A DNA stretch of 7,058 bases from DATAYF01 sp036272735 (GTDB taxonomy: Bacteria; Chloroflexota; Ktedonobacteria; Ktedonobacterales; Ktedonobacteraceae), in the NCBI GenBank assembly GCA_036272735.1, contig DATAYF010000045.1, forward strand, positions 1 to 7,058, read 5' to 3'. The translations under genes and the position numbers were made by a program. The notes beneath the pieces are model-generated. The model saw only the letters and a program-made list of their open reading frames with translations, had not been told where the DNA came from and made no database searches. Positions 1 through 6,899 of this stretch are shown here, in pieces (position 1 is the stretch's first letter; every line of letters starts with the position of its first letter).

Positions 1-141
1 TCCTTGCACGTGTACGGGTTCTCCACATCCTATGGATTACCCTCACATCTACCATAGCCCAGGCTGCCCTGTAATACAAGAAAACAGCGCTGAGTGACAA
101 AAAACTGAATAGATTCAACCACCCGGCCAGGCTATTAACTC

Positions 142-171
142 TTGAACTGTTCCATCGCCATGAGGTACGAT
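142..171 (+). promoter_or_regulatory. Candidate sigma-70-type promoter of the P450 gene
   Basis: TTGAAC at 142-147 and TACGAT at 166-171 are separated by 18 bases, giving 4 of 6 matches to each of the -35 and -10 consensus hexamers. A second AT-rich stretch, CATTATAA at 173-180, lies just downstream and could supply the -10 element instead. Transcription would start about 80-90 bases before the P450 start codon. A short interrupted palindrome, GAAC-T-GTTC at 144-152, overlaps the -35 box and might be an operator, but its half-sites are only 4 bases. I see no supported gene in 1-141. The promoter call is inference from spacing and consensus only. Confidence 0.35.
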
Positions 172-263
172 ACATTATAAGCAACAGCAAACCTATAACG
201 CCTCCTACATTCACATAGCGCGAAAATAAACGGCGACCGAACCAGGAAGAGAAGGAACTATTC

Positions 264-1529
264 ATGCAAGATACACAAACGACAGCAACCGAGCGAACAG
301 CAGAGAAACCTACGCAAGGTCGTTGCCCCATCGATCATACGACCATCTCCCAACAAAAAACCACGCGCGGATTAGAGCCAACCGGACCAGCCATCAATCA
401 AGACGAGGATGGAGTCTGGCATGTACGCGGCTTTGAAGTGGCCAGAGCCGTGCTGCGCAGCCCCGACACGAAACAGGCCGGTTTTAACGCCGATATGGTC
501 ACCGGCAATACTGCAGCATCTAACAGAAATCAACCAATTCTGTACCTGGATGGGAAGCAACACCAGCAGCAGCGCAAGATGACGGCTCGCTTCTTCGCAC
601 CCAAGGTGGTCGATACGCAATATCGCCAGGTGATGGAACAATTGAGTGACAGCCTGGTGAAACGGCTCCAAACCAGGAAAGAGGCGGATCTGAGTCGGCT
701 AAGCATGACGCTTGCGGTACGCGTAGCGGGCGAGATCGTCGGCCTCACCGATAGTCGCCTGCCAGGCATGGATAAACGGCTAGAAAATTTCTTTGCGGAA
801 GCAGATTTTGACAAGCTCAAAGGCCAGCTCAAAGATAAATTACAATTCATCTGGAGCCAACGCCGCATGCTGGAATTTTTCTACTTGGATGTAAAACCCG
901 CTATCAAGGCCCGCAAGCGCAGTCCTAAGCAGGATGTCATTTCGCACCTGGTCGCACAAAACTATAGCGACAGCGAGATCCTGATGGAAGCCGTCACGTT
1001 TGGCGCGGCCGGAATGATTACGACGCGTGAATTCATCAGCGCGGCAACCTGGCATCTCATGGAGCAACCAGCCCTGCGTGCACACTACCTGGCAGCACCA
1101 GAGGAGGAACGCTACGAAATACTGCATGAGATTTTGCGCCTGGAGCCGATTGTCGGCAACTTGCTGCGACGCGCGACCGCTGACGTCAAAATCGAGCATG
1201 AAGGAACCGAGTTCGTTATCCCAGCGGGAGCGCTGATCAACGTGCATATTCACGGATCAAATAACGACACGGTTATCGTTGGAGACTATCCGCACGTATT
1301 GCAGCCCGAAAGAGCAATTCAGGGCGACCACGTTCCATCGATGCTGATGAGCTTTGGGGATGGAGTGCATCGTTGTCCCGGAGCATTTGTCGCCATCCAG
1401 GAAACTGATATCTTTTTGACCCGTCTGCTGGCCCTCGAAGGTCTGCACGTCAAGCAAAAGCCATCGGTACGTTGGAGCGCGTTGGTGACCGGCTACGAGA
1501 TCCGCCACTTTATCCTTGCGGTCGATTAG
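264..1529 (+). CDS. Cytochrome P450
   Basis: Bacterial soluble cytochrome P450 of 421 residues, a normal length for the class, with no signal peptide or membrane segment. It would use O2 and two electrons from separate redox partners to oxidise an organic substrate that I cannot identify. The haem-ligand loop is FGDGVHRCPG, with Cys371 as thiolate ligand; ExxR is E289-I-L-R292 in the K helix; the C-helix HxxxR is H100 to R104. The I-helix motif reads G250-M-I-T-T254, so the usual Asp/Glu before the Thr pair is Ile252. The N-terminus contains GRCPIDH, a segment resembling the Cys-Pro stretch at the start of some other bacterial P450s. The start is set by GAAGGAA at 251-257, seven bases before the ATG. 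No ferredoxin or ferredoxin reductase gene lies in the window. The gene converges on the formate dehydrogenase operon and overlaps its last gene by 4 bases. Family is certain; subfamily and substrate are unknown. Confidence 0.95.
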   Translation: MQDTQTTATERTAEKPTQGRCPIDHTTISQQKTTRGLEPTGPAINQDEDGVWHVRGFEVARAVLRSPDTKQAGFNADMVTGNTAASNRNQPILYLDGKQHQQQRKMTARFFAPKVVDTQYRQVMEQLSDSLVKRLQTRKEADLSRLSMTLAVRVAGEIVGLTDSRLPGMDKRLENFFAEADFDKLKGQLKDKLQFIWSQRRMLEFFYLDVKPAIKARKRSPKQDVISHLVAQNYSDSEILMEAVTFGAAGMITTREFISAATWHLMEQPALRAHYLAAPEEERYEILHEILRLEPIVGNLLRRATADVKIEHEGTEFVIPAGALINVHIHGSNNDTVIVGDYPHVLQPERAIQGDHVPSMLMSFGDGVHRCPGAFVAIQETDIFLTRLLALEGLHVKQKPSVRWSALVTGYEIRHFILAVD

Positions 1530-2557
1530 CGCTTTCTCTTTTCCTCGATAGTGTTATAGTAATTGACGGCCTGTGGATCATCCGCCGACCTGCGTCCCGC
1601 GACAACCCATACCGTACGCAAAATGATGCCTCCAATGAGCACCAATAGCGAAGTGCCAACGTTGACGCTGCGCGGCGTGGGTTTTCGCCTGAGTTTCCAG
1701 GCCAGTCGCGTGCCCAATGGTAGCACTGTGCCTGCCCCAATGGCACCTGCGACAAAGAGCCTTCCCAGTTTGCCCTGGAATAGCGGCTTGCTGAGCGGGC
1801 CGAGTGTAGGAGGCAGAGCTAAGATCAGGCCAAGTTCGGTGGTCAAAGCCACAAGTTCGCTATCTTCTATTTTCTCCAACGTTTTCCGGTTGCTACGGCC
1901 AGGAGAGAGGAGCAAGGTCAGGCTGGCAAGCGCGGCGGAAAGACCTGACGTGAGAAAGAGCGGCCCCAGGATGTGTTTAGCGCGCCCCCAGAGCGGTACG
2001 GCGGTGGACGAGAGCAATACCCCCGTGTACGAAGCCACAAAAACCCCCAGTATACTCCCAAGCACTTCCAAAGCTTTGACCGGCACGGCTTTCATCAGTC
2101 GTCCAATCGCCGGGAACCAACGAAAAAGGCCATCATGTGCTGCCTGGTGCGCTGCTGTGAAGCCAAGGCACAGGCCGAATAGTGTGATACCCCACGTGCC
2201 AAGCGACATAGCCGAACGGAGTTTGACGACGCGCAGCATATGATGAAAGCGTTCAGGACGGCCCAGGTCCTTGATCAGCAGGATTGGGCTGATAGTCATG
2301 CAGATCAGCGAGAGGTAGCGACCAAAGCGCACCAGGGGGACATCTTCCTTGCCACCAAGCAAGTGCGCCAGTGTGGCTATAAGATATGCGGTTCCACCGA
2401 CACCACCAAGGAAGAAGTAGACGACAACCTCCCAACCCCAATGGGCTTTCTTGATAAATGGAACGCCATAATAGGTATGCGGCTTGCCACCCCAATCCCT
2501 TGAAGCCCCCCCTGTAAATTTTTTGAGCTGCGTAGCACTCTCGCTCGTCGTACTCAC
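1526..2557 (-). CDS. nrfD: NrfD/PsrC-type membrane subunit of formate dehydrogenase
   Basis: Polytopic membrane protein of 343 residues in the NrfD/polysulfide-reductase PsrC family, the haem-free quinone-interacting anchor of many molybdoenzyme complexes. About eight hydrophobic segments can be read, roughly at residues 42-66, 79-96, 116-137, 162-185, 194-217, 233-250, 265-285 and 298-320. Family-like stretches are YFFLGGVGG near residue 50, KDLGRPERFHHML at 96-108 and YTGVLLSSTAVPLW at 177-190. The C-terminus is very basic (EEKRKR). Its probable role is to receive electrons from the four-cluster subunit encoded just upstream and reduce menaquinone or ubiquinone. It is the last gene of the operon, 28 bases after the previous stop. 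The start is GTG, supported by a close AGGAG. It replaces the cytochrome b556 subunit (FdnI) of the E. coli enzyme. Its TAA stop lies inside the end of the convergent P450 gene. Confidence 0.9.
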   Translation of the reverse strand: MSTTSESATQLKKFTGGASRDWGGKPHTYYGVPFIKKAHWGWEVVVYFFLGGVGGTAYLIATLAHLLGGKEDVPLVRFGRYLSLICMTISPILLIKDLGRPERFHHMLRVVKLRSAMSLGTWGITLFGLCLGFTAAHQAAHDGLFRWFPAIGRLMKAVPVKALEVLGSILGVFVASYTGVLLSSTAVPLWGRAKHILGPLFLTSGLSAALASLTLLLSPGRSNRKTLEKIEDSELVALTTELGLILALPPTLGPLSKPLFQGKLGRLFVAGAIGAGTVLPLGTRLAWKLRRKPTPRSVNVGTSLLVLIGGIILRTVWVVAGRRSADDPQAVNYYNTIEEKRKR

Positions 2558-2564
2558 TTTGCGT

Positions 2565-2569
2565 CTCCT
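2565..2569 (-). promoter_or_regulatory. Ribosome binding site fixing the GTG start of the NrfD-type gene
   Basis: On the minus strand, AGGAG lies 7 bases before GTG at 2557-2555. No ATG is available at a comparable distance, so the GTG is the preferred start. The site lies in the 28-base gap after the iron-sulfur subunit, which fits translation from a shared transcript. Confidence 0.75.
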
Positions 2570-2585
2570 GCTCTATACTATACAC

Positions 2586-3362
2586 TTACCGCCTTGTTCT
2601 ATTCCAAAGGGAGAAGCCGGTAGCAAGTGTCAAAAATGCCGCGGTAATGAAGCTTGCGGCAAAGCCTGGTACAATGTTGTTTTGTGGCAATTTAGGCTTC
2701 TCAGGCAGATTATAGGTAGTGGGCCGATCCGTTAACAGGAAGAAGGCGTTGAGGTCGCCAACGCTGGTATCCTCATCAACACCATACAGGTAGGCTGCTG
2801 TTTCACCGCGTTCATGCAGCGTCCCTACCCGTTTTTTCGCTCTATCCCTCAGTTCATCCAGGCTGCCAAACTGGATCGAGTCCGTGGGGCAGGCTTTGGC
2901 ACAGGCTGGCTCGATGCCATCTTTTTGCCGATCATAGCAGAGCGTGCACTTGGCGGCCAGGCCGGTCTCCTGGGCGCGCTCGATCACGCCAAAGGGGCAC
3001 GAGGGCACACAGTAGCCACAACCATTGCAGATGTCGGGCTGCACGTAGACATCGCCGAACTCGTTGCGGATAATGGCTCCTGTTGGGCATGCCTCCATAC
3101 AACCAGCGTGGGTACAATGTTTACATACGTCGCTCATCATCAGCCAGTTGACCGATTTGCCCGCGTCGTCGGCCTCCCTGGGTTGCTCGACGAAACCAAC
3201 GTGCCGCCAGGTCGTCGCAGAAAGCGCCACTGTGTTATCGTAACTATAGCCCGTCATTTTGTAGCCATCGGCGGGCAACTGGTTCCATTGTTTGCACGCC
3301 ACCTCGCAGGCTTTGCAGCCGATGCAGAGCGTGGTATCGGTGAAAAAGCCCATCTCACCCAT
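2586..3362 (-). CDS. fdnH: Formate dehydrogenase iron-sulfur (beta) subunit, four [4Fe-4S] clusters
   Basis: FdnH/HybA-like electron-transfer subunit of 258 residues. Sixteen cysteines form four ferredoxin-type sets: C13/C16/C19/C23, C80/C83/C88/C92, C112/C115/C118/C122 and C139/C142/C154/C158. Clusters are probably shared crosswise between the sets, as in related proteins. It should carry electrons from the catalytic subunit to the membrane subunit. One hydrophobic segment at about residues 230-253 ends in the basic tail NRTRR and looks like the C-terminal anchor helix of FdnH. There is no N-terminal signal. The first ATG is chosen because AGGAAGAGGG at 3377-3368 stands 5 bases before it; a second ATG at codon 4 is too far from that site. 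It begins 20 bases after the stop of the catalytic gene and ends 28 bases before the NrfD-type gene. Function by family is secure; fine partner details are inferred from gene order. Confidence 0.94.
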   Translation of the reverse strand: MGEMGFFTDTTLCIGCKACEVACKQWNQLPADGYKMTGYSYDNTVALSATTWRHVGFVEQPREADDAGKSVNWLMMSDVCKHCTHAGCMEACPTGAIIRNEFGDVYVQPDICNGCGYCVPSCPFGVIERAQETGLAAKCTLCYDRQKDGIEPACAKACPTDSIQFGSLDELRDRAKKRVGTLHERGETAAYLYGVDEDTSVGDLNAFFLLTDRPTTYNLPEKPKLPQNNIVPGFAASFITAAFLTLATGFSLWNRTRR

Positions 3363-3382
3363 GAATTCCCTCTTCCTCTCTT

Positions 3383-6300
3383 TTACGGCAGTTCTCGTGC
3401 GACAAAACTTCCGTCCTGTCCCAGGTGTGAGCGACGACCCGGACGCATATTACAGGTAAAGGATTTCGCTTCATGCATACTTACGTTACGATCAGCAACG
3501 AGCAGTAACAAATCATTGGCGACGTCGCCGGTAACCACCCCTTTATACCCCCAGTGATATGGCAAGCCAATCTGGTGGACTGTGCGACCTTGAATCTTGA
3601 GCGGTGCCATACGTGAGGTGACCAGCGCCCTGGCTTCGACCTCACCTCGTTTCGTCCAGAGGGTAATCCAATCACCGTTTTTCACGCCCTTTTCCGCCGC
3701 CAGTTCCTCACTTATTTCGGCGAATAGTTCTGGTTGCAGTTCGGAGAGCCAGGGTAGCCAGCGTGACATGGCGCCAGCGACATGATGCTCGGTAAGCCGG
3801 TAGGTCGTGAGGTTATAGGGAAACTCTGGATTTTCCACGCCGTTTTCCGGATTGTCGGGCCGTCGCCAGTGCTTCACAACCGGATTACTCACCGTCTTGG
3901 GATAGAGGAGATTGTTGACAGGTGATTCTACCGGCTCATAGTGTGTTGGAAGTGGTCCATCTGTCAGTCCGGTGGGAACATAGAGTCTACCGACACCTTC
4001 AGAATGCATCGTAAACGGGTCCGAACCTGAGTGAGCATCCAATCCTAATCCATTAGGATCAGCTTTGGCCGTAGGTGGTTTCTTCTCTGGAAAGTCAGGA
4101 ATGTCATACCCGGTCCAGTGGCCTTTTGTGCCATCCTCGTTCTCGTGCTCATGATCCCACCAGATGTATTTCTTGCGTTCTGACCACGGCTTGCCATCAG
4201 GATCAGCCGAAGCGCGATTATAGAGAATGTGGCGGTTGGCGGGCCAGGTGAAGCACCAACCCAGACTGACGTATTCATCCGGTTCCCGTCTACGTGCCAG
4301 GTTTTTCCCCTCTTCAGGCATGATACCACTGAAAATCCAGGCTCCACATGCCGTGCTCCCATCGGTTTTGAGCTGCGTATAATCTCTCACCGGCTTGCCA
4401 TCAGCAACCGTATAGCCGTTGATCTCCTTCACGATATCTTCGACCACAGGTTCCTGGGCCCGTCCTGCACGGCGATAATTCCAGACCAGATTTTGGATGG
4501 GCTTGTCGCGTTCTTTTGTGCTATTCTTGTATAGCTCTTTCAGGCGCAGGTAGAGTTCTGTCAAGAACCAGTTTTCTGAGCGTGCATCGTCCGGTGGCTC
4601 TACTGCTTGATCGCGATATTGTACGAGGCGTTGCGTATTGGTAAAGCTACCTTCCTTTTCCATATGCGCTGCGGCGGGCAGGAAGAAAACCTCTGTTGGG
4701 ATTTTTGTGGGATCAATGCCTGGCCGTTTCCAGTATGCAGCCGTCTCGATCTCGTAGAAGTCACGTACAACCATCCAGTCTAACTTCTCCAGGCCAGCCC
4801 GGTGGAAACCAGCATTCACGCCGCCCGCCGCCGGATTCTGGCCCATCGAGAAGAACCCCTTCATTTTGCCATCTTTCATATCGACGAACATAGCCAAGTC
4901 CGAATGATCTCCAATGATTTTCGGCAGATAGTTGAAGGCAAAGTCATTCTCCGCGGTGGCTGAGTCACCAAACCAGGCCTTCATCAAGCTTATAAAGTAC
5001 TCGGGATAGTGGACCCACCAGCCCGCTTCCCGGTAATTGTGTTCCATGTACGTCTGGAAATCATACTCTTTACGTAAGGCGCTGGGCATGAGCAGATAAC
5101 CGGGCAGCAGGTTGTAAAGTGTCGCTATATCAGTCGAGCCCTGGATGTTTGCATGTCCGCGTAACGCCATGACACCACCACCGGGGCGACCGATATTACC
5201 TAGTAAGAGCTGTAAAATGCCTCCGGTACGAATCATCTGTACACCGGTGGTATGTTGTGTCCAGCCAACTGCGTACGCGAGATTTGTTGTACGCTCACGC
5301 CCGGAATTCTTGACCAGTGTATCTGCAATCTTGAAGAAAAGATCCTGCGGAATTCCACAGATTTGCTCAACGGCCTCTGGCGTGTAGCGTGAGTAGTGCC
5401 GCTTCAGAATTTGCAAGATGCAGCGAGGATGCTGCATTGTTTCGTCGCGCGCAATCTTGCTCGGCCGGATATGAGCGAGTAATCCTTGCCCTTCCTGAGC
5501 ATCAGGCATGATTTGTTGCTCATCATGGCTATCAGTTTCACTGGGCGGTTTGAATTTCCCGCTAGCTACCTCTTTCTCCTGGAGCTCTTCCCCTTCTTTT
5601 GTCAATTTGTACTGCCAGCTCGCGGTATTATAGGCACTGTGGTCCTCTTTTAAACCGGAGAAAACCCCTTCCAGGTCCTCGGTATCCTGGAAGTCGTTGC
5701 GTACGATAAAGCTGGCATTGGTGTATGCTTGTACATATTCTCGGAAGTACAGTTCATTTTGAAGCACATAGTTGATGATGCCACCGATGAAAGCGATATC
5801 CGTACCCGCGCGAATGGGGGCATAGATGTCAGCCATTTGCGAAGTGCGAGAAAAGTGTGGGTCAACATGAATGATGGTGGCACCCCGCTCTTTTGCCGCC
5901 ATGACCCAGCGAAATCCTACCGGGTGACATTCTGCGAAGTTGCTTCCCTCTATTAAAATGCAATCGCTATTCTGTAAATCCTGTTGGAAAGTCGTTGCAG
6001 CGCCACGACCAAAACTTGCGCCGAGACCCGGCACAGATGCGCTGTGTCATATACGGGCCTGGTTTTCAACAGCGAGTATTCCCAATGCATGGAAGAGCTT
6101 GGTAATCAGGTAATTCTCTTCATTATCAAGTGTCGCGCCGCCCAGGGAACCCATGGCAAGGGTATAATTGAGCGGGTTTCCTTCTTCGTCCGTTTCCCGG
6201 AAAGTGGCTTCGCGGGTATCGTAAACCAGGTGAGCAATACGATCCATTGCCCAGTCCAGCGGTTTATCTTCCCATTCTAGAGCGTATGGTGCACGGTATT

Positions 6301-6631
6301 TAACGGTTGTCCAACGTCGACTATTGATATCTAACTGGTAACTTGCACTCCCTTTCGGGCAGAGGCATCCTCCACTAATGGGGCTGTCATAGTCACCTTC
6401 AATGTCTACTACCTTTCCATCCTTGACGTAGATGCGCTGACCACAGCCAACGGCACAGTAGGGGCAGACGCTTTTGAACATTTCAGCATCACGAATGCGT
6501 GGCTGCAAATTTTTGCTGCGTTCACTCACTGGATTAGGCACGCGGCCTACATGGGTGCGCAGTGTTTCCCCAAGCGCCTCCGGGGAGAGATGTTGGGCCA
6601 ATTTGCCGAATACGTTTGCGAAGTCTGCCAT
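3383..6631 (-). CDS. fdnG: Selenocysteine-containing formate dehydrogenase catalytic (alpha) subunit
   Basis: Molybdopterin oxidoreductase of 1082 residues when the in-frame TGA at 6049-6047 is read as selenocysteine 195. E. coli FdnG is 1015 residues with Sec at 196. It oxidises formate to CO2 at a Mo or W bis-pterin guanine dinucleotide centre. The N-terminal [4Fe-4S] site is C56, C59, C63 and C91 (CPYCAVGC, then CPKG). VENQARI precedes the Sec, and His196 follows it, the active-site His of this family. LLGNIGRPGGG and LRGHANIQGSTD (about 490-501) are typical pterin-binding stretches. The last ~140 residues, from YRLTEH on, form the dinucleotide-binding barrel domain. Translation starts at ATG 6631, with AAGGA at 6644-6640 and an in-frame stop at 6655-6653 upstream, so the N-terminus cannot be much longer. 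No twin-arginine signal is present. A charged stretch at about residues 343-394 looks like an insertion. First gene of the operon. Conventional gene callers may split it into 194- and 883-residue pieces. Confidence 0.93.
6017..6035 (-). promoter_or_regulatory. Bacterial SECIS element directly after the Sec codon
   Basis: In the mRNA sense, TGTGCCG (6035-6029) pairs with CGGCGCA (6023-6017) to give seven base pairs including one G-U, closing a five-base loop GGTCT at 6028-6024. The loop starts 18 bases after the TGA. From memory, E. coli fdhF has the same GGUCU loop at the same distance; the G and U there are contacted by SelB. An outer pairing of CAGCGC (6044-6039) with GCGCTG (6003-5998) could extend the structure, but with an uneven internal loop, so I include only the apical hairpin. 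The hairpin sits within codons, as is normal in bacteria. Confidence 0.88.
6047..6049 (-). other. In-frame TGA recoded as selenocysteine (Sec195)
   Basis: The reading frame runs from ATG 6631 through VENQARI, meets TGA, then continues in the same frame with HSASVPGLGASFGRG and the rest of the dehydrogenase without any base shift. E. coli FdnG and FdhF have Sec followed by His at the same point. Replacement by a true stop would remove the catalytic residue and about 82% of the protein. The genes for Sec insertion (selA, selB, selC, selD) are not in this window and must exist elsewhere if this is right. Confidence 0.92.
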
Positions 6632-6648
6632 ATGCTCTTTCCTTACTG

Positions 6649-6666
6649 CCTTTCAGCCCTTTCAGC
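6649..6666 (-). repeat. Two tandem copies of a 9-base unit in the leader of the dehydrogenase operon
   Basis: On the minus strand GCTGAAAGG occurs twice without a gap, ending 17 bases before the start codon. Both copies contain AAAGG, so the leader carries three purine-rich, Shine-Dalgarno-like stretches including the one used for the catalytic gene. It could be a chance duplication or a binding site; nothing in the window decides this. Confidence 0.6.
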
Positions 6667-6740
6667 CACACAAAATAGAACTACTCGCTGCATTCCTCCC
6701 CTACACGAAGCATATAGGATGGTGGTTACAGTCATCCGAG

Positions 6741-6780
6741 CGCGAAAGCCCCTGTGTTTCAACCAGGGAATGAAGCGCCG
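6741..6780 (+). other. Hairpin resembling an IS605/IS607-type element end
   Basis: CCCTG at 6750-6754 pairs with CAGGG at 6764-6768. With T6755 bulged, GT 6756-6757 pairs with AC 6762-6763, leaving a TTCA loop. The flanks GCGAAAGC and GAATGAAGC recall the hairpin-bearing right ends of OrfB/TnpB elements, where the end of the guide RNA scaffold lies. No T-run follows on either strand, so it is not a standard terminator. It lies about 130 bases before the OrfB-like gene at 6900. The mobile-element link is inference from resemblance and context. Confidence 0.3.
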
Positions 6781-6835
6781 TTCCTTGTGTGGGAGGGGCG
6801 CGAGGTCCTGGACCGCTTGAAATCGAGGGCAACGC

Positions 6836-6864
6836 TTGACACGGGCTCCCCGATTCGTTCTGAT
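6836..6864 (+). promoter_or_regulatory. Candidate promoter of the OrfB-like gene
   Basis: TTGACA at 6836-6841 is a perfect -35 consensus. Seventeen bases later stands TCTGAT (6859-6864), a weak -10 with 3 of 6 matches. Transcription would start inside the palindromes at about 6870, some 30 bases before the ATG at 6900. The -35 match and spacing are good; the -10 is poor. Confidence 0.35.
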
Positions 6865-6879
6865 TAGAACGGACGTTCC
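6854..6879 (+). promoter_or_regulatory. Overlapping palindromes, including a LexA-box-like site
   Basis: TTCGTTCT (6854-6861) pairs with AGAACGGA (6866-6873) around the loop GATT, an 8-bp inverted repeat with one G-T pair. Its right arm is shared with a second palindrome, GAAC-GGAC-GTTC at 6867-6878. The stretch 6866-6879 matches the Bacillus-type LexA (DinR) consensus CGAACRNRYGTTYC at every position except the first. It overlaps the expected transcription start of the downstream gene, where a repressor would act. An IS-end structure is an alternative explanation. Confidence 0.4.
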
Positions 6880-6899
6880 TCGATCAGAAAGGCAGACGG

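Noticed and set aside
1..120. End of another gene at the left edge
   Set aside because: Short open stretches exist in more than one frame, but none shows recognisable protein sequence or a terminator after it.
1563..2243. Long open frame on the + strand opposite the NrfD-type gene
   Set aside because: Antisense shadow: a low-complexity, Ser/Pro/Arg-rich translation with no matching ribosome site or motif.
2814..3557. Long open frame on the + strand opposite the iron-sulfur subunit
   Set aside because: It lies antisense to a protein with sixteen correctly placed cluster cysteines, and its translation shows no recognisable domain.
3383..6034. A separate 883-residue dehydrogenase gene starting at GTG 6034
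   Set aside because: No ribosome site is placed for it, its start would fall after the catalytic residue, and the frame joins the upstream 194 residues through the TGA with a SECIS hairpin. It is the C-terminal part of one selenoprotein.
6047..6631. Nonsense-mutated pseudogene of formate dehydrogenase
   Set aside because: The only stop is at the Sec position, all motifs on both sides are intact, and downstream operon genes are complete.
6711..6716. TATATG on the minus strand as -10 box of the dehydrogenase operon
   Set aside because: No acceptable -35 hexamer lies 16-18 bases upstream, so I could not support a promoter there.
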